Counted from the first letter of the stretch, positions 32,801 to 41,676 are shown. The stretch: 64,000 bases of DNA from Streptomyces albireticuli (GCF_002192455.1 NZ_CP021744.1:3688001-3752000), one strand, 5' to 3'. Translations and numbers: made by a program. The notes: generated from the sequence alone by a model not told the origin.

Positions 32801-34236
32801 CCGGCCCGGTACCCGGCACGGGCGGGGAGGCCCCGGAGACCCCCGAGACCCCGGAAGCCGTGGACCCGCTCACCGACAGCGGGCTCCTCTCCCCGGTGCG
32901 GGCGGGCACGCCCGCCGAGGCGGAGACCGGCGACCGGGCGTGGCTCCAGGCCATGCTCGACGCCGAGGCCGCCCTGGCCAGGGCACAGGCCCGGCTGGGC
33001 ACCGTGCCCGGCACGGCGGCGGACTCCATCACCCGGGCCGCCCGCGCCGGCCACCTCGACCCGCGCGCCCTCGCCCTCGCGGCCCGTGAGACGGCCAACC
33101 CCGTCGTCGGCCTCGTCAAGGCGCTCACCCTGCACGTCGCGGCGCACGACCCGCAGGCGGCCGAGTACGTCCACCGCGGCTCCACCAGCCAGGACATCCT
33201 CGACACCGCCACCATGCTCGTCGCGCACCGCGCCCTGGGCCTGCTGCGCGCCGACCTCACCCGTATCGCCAAGGCCCTCGCGCACCTCGCCGACCGGCAC
33301 CGCGACACGCTGATGGCCGGGCGGACCCTCGGCCTGCACGCGGTGCCCACCACCTTCGGGCTCAAGGCCGCGGGCTGGCGGCAGCTGGTGCTCGACGCGG
33401 GCCGCCGCGTCGAGCACGTCCGGCGCCATCTGCCGGTCTCCCTGGGCGGCGCCGCCGGAACGCTCGCCGGGTACCTCGAATACGCCCGTCTCGAAGGCAC
33501 CGACGACCCCGGCTACCCCGGCCGGCTCACCGCCGCGTACGCCGACGAGACCGGCCTCGCCCGCCCCGCGCTCCCCTGGCACACCCTGCGCACCCCGCTC
33601 GCCGACCTGGCGGCCGTCCTGTCCTTCACGACCGGCGCCCTCGGCAAGATCGCCACGGATGTGCTGACGCTCACCCGCACCGAGATCGCCGAACTCGCCG
33701 AGCCCGCCACCGCCGGCCGGGGCGCCTCGTCCGCCATGCCGCAGAAGCAGAACCCCGTCCTCGCCACGCTCGTCCGCAGCGCGGCCCTCCAGGTCCCGCA
33801 CCTGGCCGCCGGGCTCACCCAGAGCCTCCTCAGCGAGGACGAGCGCGCGGCGGGCGTCTGGCAGGCCGAGTGGCAGTTCCTCCGCGAGGCCCTGCGGCTG
33901 ACCGGGGGCGCCGCCCACACGGCCGTCGAGCTGACCGAGGGCCTCACCGTGCACGCCGGCCGGATGCGCGAGAACCTCGGGCTCACCGGCGCCCCCGTGG
34001 TCTCCGAGCGGCTGGCGGCCGTGCTCGCCCCGCACCTCGGCAAGGCCTCCGCGAAGGCGCTCCTGACGGCCGCCTCCACGGAGGCCGACCGGTCCGGCAG
34101 GCCGCTCAGCACGGTCCTCGCCGAGGCCCCGGAGCTCAAGGGACGCTGTACGGAGGCCGAGCTGGCCGCCCTGTGCGACCCCGCCGACTACACCGGCGCG
34201 GCGGGCGCCCTGACCGACCGGGCCCTGCGGCCATGA
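32797..34236 (+). CDS. CreD-like lyase (nitrosuccinate lyase)
   Basis: 479 residues, ATG 32797 overlapping the CreE-like stop as ATGA. Fumarase/aspartase superfamily: conserved region RGSTSQDILDTATMLVAHRA, the site GRTLGLHAVPTTFGLKAAGW and the signature GASSAMPQKQNPVL at about residues 309-322. Close relatives include adenylosuccinate lyase and 3-carboxymuconate cycloisomerase. The CreD group eliminates nitrous acid from nitrosuccinate, leaving fumarate. Pairing with the CreE-like gene is the main reason for this call over a muconate enzyme. Confidence 0.82.
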   Translation: MTGPVPGTGGEAPETPETPEAVDPLTDSGLLSPVRAGTPAEAETGDRAWLQAMLDAEAALARAQARLGTVPGTAADSITRAARAGHLDPRALALAARETANPVVGLVKALTLHVAAHDPQAAEYVHRGSTSQDILDTATMLVAHRALGLLRADLTRIAKALAHLADRHRDTLMAGRTLGLHAVPTTFGLKAAGWRQLVLDAGRRVEHVRRHLPVSLGGAAGTLAGYLEYARLEGTDDPGYPGRLTAAYADETGLARPALPWHTLRTPLADLAAVLSFTTGALGKIATDVLTLTRTEIAELAEPATAGRGASSAMPQKQNPVLATLVRSAALQVPHLAAGLTQSLLSEDERAAGVWQAEWQFLREALRLTGGAAHTAVELTEGLTVHAGRMRENLGLTGAPVVSERLAAVLAPHLGKASAKALLTAASTEADRSGRPLSTVLAEAPELKGRCTEAELAALCDPADYTGAAGALTDRALRP

Positions 34237-35576
34237 CCACACGCAGCTCGAAGTGGATCACCCACTGGGACCCCGAGGACACGGACTTCTGGGAGCGCGA
34301 GGGCAAGCGCGTCGCCCGCCGCAACCTCGTCCTGTCGGTCGTGTCCGAGCACATCGGGTTCTCCGTGTGGAGCATGTGGTCGGTCCTGGTGCTCTTCATG
34401 TCACCGGCCATCGGCCTCGGTTTCGGCCCCGGCGAGAAGTTCCTGCTGGTGGTCACCCCGACCCTGGTCGGCGCGCTGCTGCGGCTGCCCTACAGCTACG
34501 CGGTCACCCGCTTCGGCGGGCGCGACTGGACGGTGTTCGCCTCGGCGGTGCTCCTCGTCCCGGCCTCCCTGGCCGCGTACTTCGTCCACAGACCGGGCAC
34601 GCCCCTGTGGGTCTTCCTCCTCGTCGCGGCGACGGCGGGCGTGGGCGGCGGGAACTTCGCCTCCTCGATGACCAACATCACGGGCTTCTACCCCCAGCGC
34701 CACCAGGGCTGGGCGCTCGGCCTCAACGCGGGCGGCGGCAACCTCGGCGTCGCGGCCGTCCAGCTCCTCGGCCTGCTCGTCATCGCCACCGCCGGCGACA
34801 CGCACCCGGCGTACGTCGCCTCGCTCTACCTGCCGCTGATCGCGCTGGTCTCGCTGCTGGCCGCCCTCCGGATGGACAACCTGGAGGCGGTGCGCACCGA
34901 ACCGGGCGCCCAGCGGGAGGCCCTGCGCCACGCCCACACGTGGTGGATCTCGCTGCTCTACATCGGCACGTTCGGGTCGTTCATCGGCTACGGGTTCGCC
35001 TTCGGCCTGGTGCTCCAGAACCAGTTCGGGTCCACCCCGCTGGAGGCCGCCTCGTACACCTTCCTCGGGCCGCTGCTCGGCTCGGTGGCCCGGCCCTCGG
35101 GCGGCCGGCTGGCCGACCGCTGGGGCGGGGCGCGGGTGACGCTGTGGAGCTTCGCCGGGATGGGCGCGGGCACGGCCGTGCTGCTGCTCGCCTCCGACGT
35201 AGGCTCGTTCGGGCTGTTCGTGGCCGGCTTCACCGGTCTGTTCGTGCTCAGCGGGATCGGCAACGGCTCCACGTACAAGATGATCCCCGCCGTCTTCGCC
35301 CAGCAGGCGCTGCGCTCCGGCACGGGCCTCGCGGGGGCGCGGCGGCTCTCGGGCGCGGTGATCGGCATCGCGGGGGCGGTGGGCGCGCTCGGCGGCGTCG
35401 CGATCAACCTCGCCTTCCGCGCGTCCTACGGCGGCGCGTCCGGCGGGGGTTCGGGCGTCCCGGCGTTCTGGACCTTCCTCGTGTTCTACGCGGGGTGTGC
35501 GGTCGTCACATGGGCGGTGTACCTCCGCCGGGAACGGGCGGAGGCGTCCTTGGCGCTGGAGACGTCCCGTGCGTAG
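34233..35576 (+). CDS. narK: NarK-family nitrate/nitrite transporter
   Basis: 447 residues, ATG 34233 overlapping the lyase stop. The N-terminus WITHWDPEDTDFWEREGKRV and the FAS/GGGN region (GVGGGNFASSMTNITGFYPQ, then GWALGLNAGGGNLGV) are the nitrate signature motifs of NarK/NasA porters, with about twelve membrane helices. It moves nitrate or nitrite across the membrane, often in exchange. Direct coupling to the nitrous-acid enzymes suggests nitrite import or export serves the pathway. Its stop overlaps the nitrate reductase start by eight bases. Confidence 0.92.
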   Translation: MTTRSSKWITHWDPEDTDFWEREGKRVARRNLVLSVVSEHIGFSVWSMWSVLVLFMSPAIGLGFGPGEKFLLVVTPTLVGALLRLPYSYAVTRFGGRDWTVFASAVLLVPASLAAYFVHRPGTPLWVFLLVAATAGVGGGNFASSMTNITGFYPQRHQGWALGLNAGGGNLGVAAVQLLGLLVIATAGDTHPAYVASLYLPLIALVSLLAALRMDNLEAVRTEPGAQREALRHAHTWWISLLYIGTFGSFIGYGFAFGLVLQNQFGSTPLEAASYTFLGPLLGSVARPSGGRLADRWGGARVTLWSFAGMGAGTAVLLLASDVGSFGLFVAGFTGLFVLSGIGNGSTYKMIPAVFAQQALRSGTGLAGARRLSGAVIGIAGAVGALGGVAINLAFRASYGGASGGGSGVPAFWTFLVFYAGCAVVTWAVYLRRERAEASLALETSRA

Positions 35577-38043
35577 GGCCCCTGCGGGGCCCGGGGGGTG
35601 GACCTCGGGCGAGGCGGGGCCCGGGGCCGGGCTCACGGCCGACGCCGGGGCCAGGACGGCATCCGGGCCGCGCCCGGAGCCCGGGGCCGGGGCCGAGGCC
35701 GGGGGCGGGCCCGAGGCCGGGGGCGGGCCCGAAGCCGGGGCCTCAGGTGGCCCCGGGATCTCCACGGACGGGCTCACGCCCGGGACCGGGCCCTTGGCCG
35801 GAGCCGGGGCACGGACGGCATCCGGGCCGCGCCCGGAGCCCGGGGCCGGGGCCGGGGCCGGGGCCCGGACCGAGGCCGCGGGCGGCTCCGGGGGCGGCCC
35901 CGCAGCCGGGTGCACGCCTCGACCCGGTGCCGGATCCGGCGGCGGCGCCGCGACCCCGCCCGCGCCCGCGCCGCCCGCCGGGTCCGAAGTCCCCACCCAC
36001 TGCCCCTACTGCGCCCTCCAGTGCGGCACCCGCCTCGCGCCGCTGGGCGCCGGCGCGGCCGTCCGGCCCTCGCCCGGCTTCCCCGTCAACCAGGGCGGGT
36101 TGTGCCAGAAGGGCTGGACCGCGCCCGCGCTGCTCACCACGCCCGACCGGCTGACGACACCGCTGGTCCGGGACGCCTCCGGGGCCCTCGTGCCCACCGG
36201 CTGGGACGCCGCGCTCGACCTGGTCGCGGAGCGGCTCGGCGCGCTGCGGGCCGCCCACGGGGCCGACGCCGTGGGCGTCTTCGGCGGCGGCGGGCTGACG
36301 AACGAGAAGGCGTACCTGCTGGGGAAGTTCGCCCGCGTCGCGCTCGGCACCAGCCAGATCGACTACAACGGGCGCTTCTGCATGTCCTCCGCCGCCACGG
36401 CCGGGAACGCCGCGTTCGGCGTCGACCGGGGCCTGCCGTTCCCCGTCACCGACCTCGGGGACGCCGAGGTGATCCTCCTGGCGGGCGCCAACCCCGCCGA
36501 CACCATGCCGCCCCTGATGCGGCACCTCGGCCGGGCCGCCCTCGTCGTCGTCGACCCGCGCCGCTCCGCGACCGCCGAGCGTGCCGCCCTGCACCTCCAG
36601 CCCGCGCCCGGCACGGACCTCGCGCTGGCCCTGGGCCTGCTGCACCTGGCCGTCGCGGAGGGCCTGGTGGACACGGAGTACGTGGCCGGGCGCACGGCCG
36701 GCTTCGCGGCGGCCCGGCAGCGCGCGATGGCCTGGTGGCCCGAGCGCGTCGAGCGGATCACCGGGGTGCCGGTCGCCGAACTGCGGGAGGCCGTGGCCCT
36801 GCTGGCCGGCGCCCGGCGGGCGTACGTCCTGACCGGGCGCGGCGCCGAGCAGCACAGCAAGGGCACCGACACGGCCGCCGCGTTCGTCAACCTCGCGCTG
36901 GCGCTGGGCCTGCCCGGCCGGCCGGGCTCCGGATACGGCTGCCTGACCGGGCAGGGCAACGGCCAGGGCGGCCGCGAGCACGGCCAGAAGGCCGACCAGC
37001 TGCCCGGATACCGCATGATCACCGACCCTGCGGCCCGCGAGCACGTCGCGGGCGTCTGGGGCGTACCGGTGGACTCCCTGCCCGGCCCGGGGCGCGGCGC
37101 GTACGAGCTGCTGGACGCGCTCGGCACGGCGGACGGGCCGAAGGCGCTGCTGGTCTTCGGCTCCAACCCGGCCGTCTCGGCCCCGCGCGCGGGCCGTGTG
37201 AGCGAGCGGCTCGCCTCCCTGGACCTCCTGGTGGTCGCCGACTTCGTGCCCTCCGAGACGGCCCGCATGGCCGACGTCGTCCTGCCCGTCACCCAATGGG
37301 CCGAGGAGGACGGCACGATGACGAACCTGGAGGGGCGGGTGCTGCGGCGGCGCCGGGCGCTGCCCCCTCCGGCCGGGGTCCGCACCGACCTGGAGGTGCT
37401 CCAGGGGCTCGCGGTACGGCTGGGACAGCCGGCGGACCGTTTCCCCACCGCGCCCCGGACGGCCTTCGAGGAACTGCGGCGCGCCTCGCGCGGCGGCCGC
37501 GCCGACTACGCGGGCATCAGCTACGACCGGCTGGACGCCGGGGAGGCGCTGCACTGGCCCTGCCCCGACGAGGAACACCCGGGCACGCCCCGGCTGTTCC
37601 TCGACCGCTTCGCGCACCCCGACGGACGGGCCCGCTTCGCCGCCGTCGACCACCGCGACGCGGCCGAGAGCCCCGGCGGGCGCTTCCCGCTGTACGCCAC
37701 GACCGGCCGGTCGCCCGCCCACTACCAGTCGGGGGCGCAGACCCGGCGCGTCCCCGAGCTGGCCGCGGCGGCCCCGGAGGCGTACGTGGAGATCCATCCG
37801 GACACCGCGCGCCGGGCCGGGCTGGACGAGGGCGCGCTGGCCCGGATCAGCTCGGTACGGGGCAGCACGCTCGCGCGCGTGCGGCTGGTGGGGACGCTGC
37901 GCACGGACACGGTGTTCCTGCCGTTCCACTTCCCGGCGGAGGGCCGGGCCAACCTGCTGACGAGCGACGCGCTGGACCCGCGCAGCGGAATGCCCGAGTT
38001 CAAGGTGTGCGCGGTGCGCGTAGAGCCGTGCGGCACGCCGTGA
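35569..38043 (+). CDS. Assimilatory nitrate reductase catalytic subunit (Mo-bis-MGD)
   Basis: 824 residues if started at GTG 35569, overlapping the NarK stop; an ATG at 35497 is possible. The [4Fe-4S] site is C145, C148, C152 and C179 (CPYCALQC and GLCQKG). The molybdenum Cys is C271 in YNGRFCMSSAATAGNAAFG. GYGCLTGQGNGQGGREHGQK and the C-terminal aspartate-decarboxylase-like domain are normal for NasC/NasA enzymes reducing nitrate to nitrite. About 140 residues of Gly/Ala/Pro before the first Cys are not part of the family; they contain an in-frame 52-bp duplication. The true start could be later, but no good one is visible. Confidence 0.88.
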   Translation: MRRAPAGPGGWTSGEAGPGAGLTADAGARTASGPRPEPGAGAEAGGGPEAGGGPEAGASGGPGISTDGLTPGTGPLAGAGARTASGPRPEPGAGAGAGARTEAAGGSGGGPAAGCTPRPGAGSGGGAATPPAPAPPAGSEVPTHCPYCALQCGTRLAPLGAGAAVRPSPGFPVNQGGLCQKGWTAPALLTTPDRLTTPLVRDASGALVPTGWDAALDLVAERLGALRAAHGADAVGVFGGGGLTNEKAYLLGKFARVALGTSQIDYNGRFCMSSAATAGNAAFGVDRGLPFPVTDLGDAEVILLAGANPADTMPPLMRHLGRAALVVVDPRRSATAERAALHLQPAPGTDLALALGLLHLAVAEGLVDTEYVAGRTAGFAAARQRAMAWWPERVERITGVPVAELREAVALLAGARRAYVLTGRGAEQHSKGTDTAAAFVNLALALGLPGRPGSGYGCLTGQGNGQGGREHGQKADQLPGYRMITDPAAREHVAGVWGVPVDSLPGPGRGAYELLDALGTADGPKALLVFGSNPAVSAPRAGRVSERLASLDLLVVADFVPSETARMADVVLPVTQWAEEDGTMTNLEGRVLRRRRALPPPAGVRTDLEVLQGLAVRLGQPADRFPTAPRTAFEELRRASRGGRADYAGISYDRLDAGEALHWPCPDEEHPGTPRLFLDRFAHPDGRARFAAVDHRDAAESPGGRFPLYATTGRSPAHYQSGAQTRRVPELAAAAPEAYVEIHPDTARRAGLDEGALARISSVRGSTLARVRLVGTLRTDTVFLPFHFPAEGRANLLTSDALDPRSGMPEFKVCAVRVEPCGTP
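35644..35854 (+). repeat. Imperfect 52-bp direct repeat in the nitrate reductase leader
   Basis: Copies at 35644-35695 and 35803-35854 differ at about two positions. Each encodes GARTASGPRPEPGAGA. They are 159 bp (53 codons) apart, so both stay in frame. Between them are smaller Gly/Ala/Glu repeats. Confidence 0.8.
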
Positions 38044-39731
38044 CGGGCGCGGACGCCGGCACGAGGACGGGTACGACGGGAGGTGCCGCCGTGCGGGACG
38101 GCATACGGGACGAGGGCGGCCAGGACGGCCGGGCCGTGCGGGACCGGACGAGGCACCCGGGGCCCCGCGAGGCCCGGGAGACCATGAAGCCCCAAGGGCC
38201 GGACCGCGCCCGCGAAGCCGCGGCAACGGGCGAAGCCGGGAGGGCCGTCAAAGCCGCAGGGCCGGACGCCGCCCAGGACAACGCGGACGCCGCGCGCCCG
38301 GGCGACTCCCGGGCGGCCGTGGCACCGAGCGGGGCCCGGGAGACCGTGGACACCACGACACCGGGCGCCGCACGGGGCACGGAGGCCCGGGAACCGGGCC
38401 GCGCCGGGGACGGCCTCCTCGTCATCGGCGACGGCCCCGCCGCCCACCGCCTCGTCCACCGCCTCCACGAACTCGGTCACCCCGGCCCCGTGACCCTGCT
38501 GGGCGCCGGGTCCGGGCCCGCCTACCACCGGCCGCTCCTCACGTCCGTCCTCGACGGCACCCTCTCCCCCGCCGACCTGGTCCTGCCCCCGCTCCCCGAG
38601 GGCACGGTGGTCCGTACGGGCACGACGGCCGTCGCCGTCGACCGGTGGCGGCGCGTGGTGCGGACGGACGACGGCTCGGAGTACCCGTACGCGACGCTCG
38701 TCCTGGCGACGGGGGCGCGGCCGCGGGAGCCGCTGGCGGGCGCGGGGGTGCTGCGCACGCTCGACGACTGCGCGCGGATCGGGCCCGGGCACGTGACCGT
38801 CGTCGGCGGCGGGGTGCTCGGCGTGGAGACGGCGGCGGCCCTGCGGCGCGCGGGGCGCCGGGTCACGATGGCGCACCCCGGCCCGTACCCGATGGCGGAC
38901 CGGCTGCCGCCGGCGGCCGGGCGGCTGCTGGCGGACCGGCTCACCGGGCTCGGCGTCGAGCTGGAGCCGGACGCCGAGGTCACCGGGCGCGAGCACGGCA
39001 AGCTGCGGCTGCGGGACGGGCGGCTGCTGGACGCGGACACCGTGGTGCAGTGCGCCGGGGTGACGCCGGACACCGCGCTGGCCCGCGCGGCGGGGCTCGC
39101 CGTGCGCACGGGCGTGGTGGTCGACGACGCGCTGCGCACCAGCGACCCGCGCGTCCACGCGATCGGCGACTGCGCCGCACACCCGGAGGCCGCGCCGGGC
39201 ACCCACGCCAACGCCTGGGACCAGGCCGAGGCGCTGGCCGGGCTCCTCGCCACCGGGCGCGGCCGCTACCGGGGCACGCGGGTCGTGCTCCGGCCGCGGG
39301 TGCCGGGCCTGGACCTCGTCACCCTGGGCCGGGCCCACGAGGACGACCGGCGGGTGGTGTTCTCGGACCCGGCGCGGGGCCGGTTCGCGGAACTCTCGCT
39401 GCGTCACGGAAGGTTGACCTCCGCCACGCTGGCCGGACTGCCCCGGGCCATCGCGGCCGTCATCCGGCTGCACGACCACGGCCTGCCCGTCCCCGCGGAC
39501 CGGCTCGCGCTGCTGCTCGGCACCGCGCCCGCCCAGGCGGGCCCTGTCGAACTCCCGGACGAAGCCGTAGTCTGCCGGTGCAACAACGTCACGAAGGCCG
39601 CCCTGACCGCCGCGTTCCGCGCCGGCGCCCGCGACCTGACCGCCCTCGCCAACGCCACCCGCGCCACGACCGGTTGCGGATCCTGCACCCCGACCGTAAG
39701 AGCGCTCTGCACCGAGGTACGCACTCCATGA
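38040..39731 (+). CDS. FAD-dependent reductase with BFD-like [2Fe-2S] domain (NasB-like)
   Basis: 563 residues from GTG 38040, overlapping the nitrate reductase stop as GTGA. After a 120-residue disordered Arg/Gly/Ala/Glu-rich leader, the FAD/NAD(P)H domain begins DGLLVIGDGPAAHRLVHRL, with a second Rossmann motif VTVVGGGVLGVETAAALRRA. The C-terminus has a BFD-like cluster VVCRCNNVTKAALTAAFRAG and TTGCGSCTPTV. It would pass electrons from NAD(P)H to the nitrate reductase. ATG 38184 is an alternative start that removes part of the leader. Confidence 0.85.
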   Translation: MTGADAGTRTGTTGGAAVRDGIRDEGGQDGRAVRDRTRHPGPREARETMKPQGPDRAREAAATGEAGRAVKAAGPDAAQDNADAARPGDSRAAVAPSGARETVDTTTPGAARGTEAREPGRAGDGLLVIGDGPAAHRLVHRLHELGHPGPVTLLGAGSGPAYHRPLLTSVLDGTLSPADLVLPPLPEGTVVRTGTTAVAVDRWRRVVRTDDGSEYPYATLVLATGARPREPLAGAGVLRTLDDCARIGPGHVTVVGGGVLGVETAAALRRAGRRVTMAHPGPYPMADRLPPAAGRLLADRLTGLGVELEPDAEVTGREHGKLRLRDGRLLDADTVVQCAGVTPDTALARAAGLAVRTGVVVDDALRTSDPRVHAIGDCAAHPEAAPGTHANAWDQAEALAGLLATGRGRYRGTRVVLRPRVPGLDLVTLGRAHEDDRRVVFSDPARGRFAELSLRHGRLTSATLAGLPRAIAAVIRLHDHGLPVPADRLALLLGTAPAQAGPVELPDEAVVCRCNNVTKAALTAAFRAGARDLTALANATRATTGCGSCTPTVRALCTEVRTP

Positions 39732-40966
39732 CCCGCACCCTCGTCATCGCCGGCCACGGCATGATCGGCCACCGCGTGGCCACCGACGTCCTCGCCGGCG
39801 ACACCGCCGGCGAATGGCGCGTGACCGTCCTCGCGGAGGAGAGCCGGCCCGCGTACAACCGCGTGGCCCTCTCCACCTACCTGGGCGGCCGGGCCGCGAG
39901 CGCCCTCACCCTGGCCCGCCCCGGCTTCCTCGACGACCCGCGTCTCGACCTGCGCCTGTCCACGCCCGTCACCGCGATCGACCGCGGCTCCCGCACGGTG
40001 AAGACCGCCGACGGCACGGTCGTCCCCTACGACGCGCTGGTCCTGGCCACCGGCTCCCGGCCGTTCGTCCCGCCCGTCCCGGGCCACGACCTGCCCGGCT
40101 GCTTCGTCTACCGCACCCTCGACGACCTGGACGCGATACGCGCGGCCGCCGAGGGCTCCGAGGGCAGGCCCGGCGTCGTCATCGGCGGCGGCCTGCTCGG
40201 CCTGGAGGCGGCGGGCGCGCTGCGCAAGCTGGGGATGAAGGTCCATGTCGTGGAGACGGCCCCCCGCCTGATGGCCGTTCAGCTGGACCAGGGCGGCGGC
40301 GACATCCTGGCCCGCATGATCCGGGACATGGGCGTGGAGGTGCGCTGCTCGGCCGTCACGGAGGCCGTCGAGGCGGGCCCGGACGGCTCCGTGGCCGGCG
40401 TCCGGCTGGCCGACGGCACCCTCGTCGAGACGGACCTGGTGGTCTTCTCCGCCGGCATCCGCCCCCGCGACGAGCTCGCCGACCAGGCCGGTCTCCGCCG
40501 CGCCGAGCGCGGCGGCTTCCTCGTCGACAACCGCCTGCGCACCGAGGACGACCGCATCTGGGCGGTCGGCGAGTGCGCCGCCGTCGAAGGCCGCTGCTAC
40601 GGCCTCGCGACCCCCGGCTACCAGATGGCCAAGGTCGTCGTGGAACAGCTCCTCGCCACCGGCGGCACCACCGACGACGCGGCCGGCTCCGTCTTCGACG
40701 GCGCCGACATGTCCACCAAGCTCAAGCTGCTCGGCGTCGACGTGGCGAGCATCGGTGACGCCCACGCCACGACGCCGGGCGCGATCGAGTACGTCGAGGC
40801 GGACCCGGCGGCGGGCACGTACGCGAAGCTGGTCCTGGCCGAGGACGGCCGGACGCTGCTGGGCGGGGTCCTGGCGGGGGACGCGAAGCCGTACCCGCTG
40901 CTGCGGTCGCTGCTGAACCGGGAGTTGCCGGCGCCGGTGGACCAGATGCTGACGTGGAAGCCCTGA
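39728..40966 (+). CDS. FAD-dependent NADH reductase like the N-terminal half of NirB
   Basis: 412 residues, ATG 39728 overlapping the previous stop. FAD motif at the start (TLVIAGHGMIGHRVATDVLA), PAYNRVALSTYLGGRAAS, a second Rossmann motif GVVIGGGLLGLEAAGALRKL, and an end TYAKLVLAEDGRTLLGGVLA with YPLLRSLLNRE. Full NirB continues with a [2Fe-2S] and a siroheme/[4Fe-4S] nitrite-reductase half of about 430 residues; these are absent and the stop is clean. It is therefore an electron-transfer protein, not a nitrite reductase. Confidence 0.88.
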   Translation: MTRTLVIAGHGMIGHRVATDVLAGDTAGEWRVTVLAEESRPAYNRVALSTYLGGRAASALTLARPGFLDDPRLDLRLSTPVTAIDRGSRTVKTADGTVVPYDALVLATGSRPFVPPVPGHDLPGCFVYRTLDDLDAIRAAAEGSEGRPGVVIGGGLLGLEAAGALRKLGMKVHVVETAPRLMAVQLDQGGGDILARMIRDMGVEVRCSAVTEAVEAGPDGSVAGVRLADGTLVETDLVVFSAGIRPRDELADQAGLRRAERGGFLVDNRLRTEDDRIWAVGECAAVEGRCYGLATPGYQMAKVVVEQLLATGGTTDDAAGSVFDGADMSTKLKLLGVDVASIGDAHATTPGAIEYVEADPAAGTYAKLVLAEDGRTLLGGVLAGDAKPYPLLRSLLNRELPAPVDQMLTWKP

Positions 40967-41059
40967 GGGGTACGCCGCTGCCGCGGGGCCTCGCGTTCAT
41001 GTCAGAAGGGCGGGCGGCATCGTGGTCGCCCCGTCCACGCGCCGGGGCCGCTCACCCGC

Positions 41060-41542
41060 TCAATGGTCCGCGAACCACTGGCGCGTCCGCTCCGGGATGC
41101 CCGGGGAGCTCCGCAGCACGGTCTTCTGGACGTCCGCGAGCGTCTTGGCGGCGAGCTGGCGGCGCCAGGCCAGTTCCGCCTCGCGCATGGCCCACGAGAC
41201 GTGGCAGGGGTGGTCGAACGCGCCCTGCGAGACCTCGTGCTGAGGGCCCCGGCGGCGGATCTCGGAGCAGCGGAAGGCCTTCTCGGGGCCTTCGATGGCG
41301 GTCACGATGTCCATGAGCGTGATGGTCTCCGGCTCGCGCGCGAGCCGGAAGCCGCCGCGGGGGCCGGGGCTGGAGGACGCGATGTCGGCCTGGACGAGCG
41401 CCTGGAGCTGTTTGCCCAAGTACGCCGGCGGCAGGTCGTAGAACGCGGCGAGCCTGGCTGCCGGCACGGCTCTGTCCGGGCCGACCCAGGCCAGGTTCAG
41501 GCAGGTGTGCATGGCCCATTCCACACCCTCGCTCATTCGCAT
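41060..41542 (-). CDS. Rrf2-family regulator with an altered cysteine set
   Basis: 160 residues, ATG 41542. N-terminal winged helix: MRMSEGVEWAMHTCLNLAWV, PAARLAAFYDLPPAYLGKQL and the wing PGPRGGFRLAREPETITLMD. The iron-sulphur region shows Cys in AFRCSEIRRRGPQ and in FDHPCHVSWAM; relatives I recall usually have a third Cys where this has Gln after GP. Rrf2 regulators (IscR, NsrR, RirA) sense Fe-S status or nitric oxide. A site responsive to nitrite-derived NO would suit this neighbourhood. It lies downstream of the flavin hydroxylase, separated by its own promoter-like region. Confidence 0.85.
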   Translation of the reverse strand: MRMSEGVEWAMHTCLNLAWVGPDRAVPAARLAAFYDLPPAYLGKQLQALVQADIASSSPGPRGGFRLAREPETITLMDIVTAIEGPEKAFRCSEIRRRGPQHEVSQGAFDHPCHVSWAMREAELAWRRQLAAKTLADVQKTVLRSSPGIPERTRQWFADH

Positions 41543-41590
41543 GAAAGTGATGCTATAGCGAGAATCAGCCCTGCAAAATGACTGCGTGGC

Positions 41591-41604
41591 AGGCGAATTC
41601 GCCT
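41591..41604. promoter_or_regulatory. 14-bp palindrome upstream of the Rrf2 gene, possible operator
   Basis: aggcgaattcgcct is a perfect palindrome about 50 bp before the Rrf2 start, upstream of a tatagc -10-like hexamer on the minus strand. Its position suits autoregulation. Confidence 0.4.
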
Positions 41605-41676
41605 GATTCGCAGGCCGCCCCGGCGCCCTCGCGACGATGGCGCGAAATGAGCGCCGAGGGCGCGGCGGGCGGCGCG

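Noticed and set aside
34253..36154. Plus-strand frame with a long Pro/Gly/Arg-rich end overlapping narK and the nitrate reductase
   Set aside because: It is an off-frame reading of the transporter and the low-complexity leader; no conserved fold.
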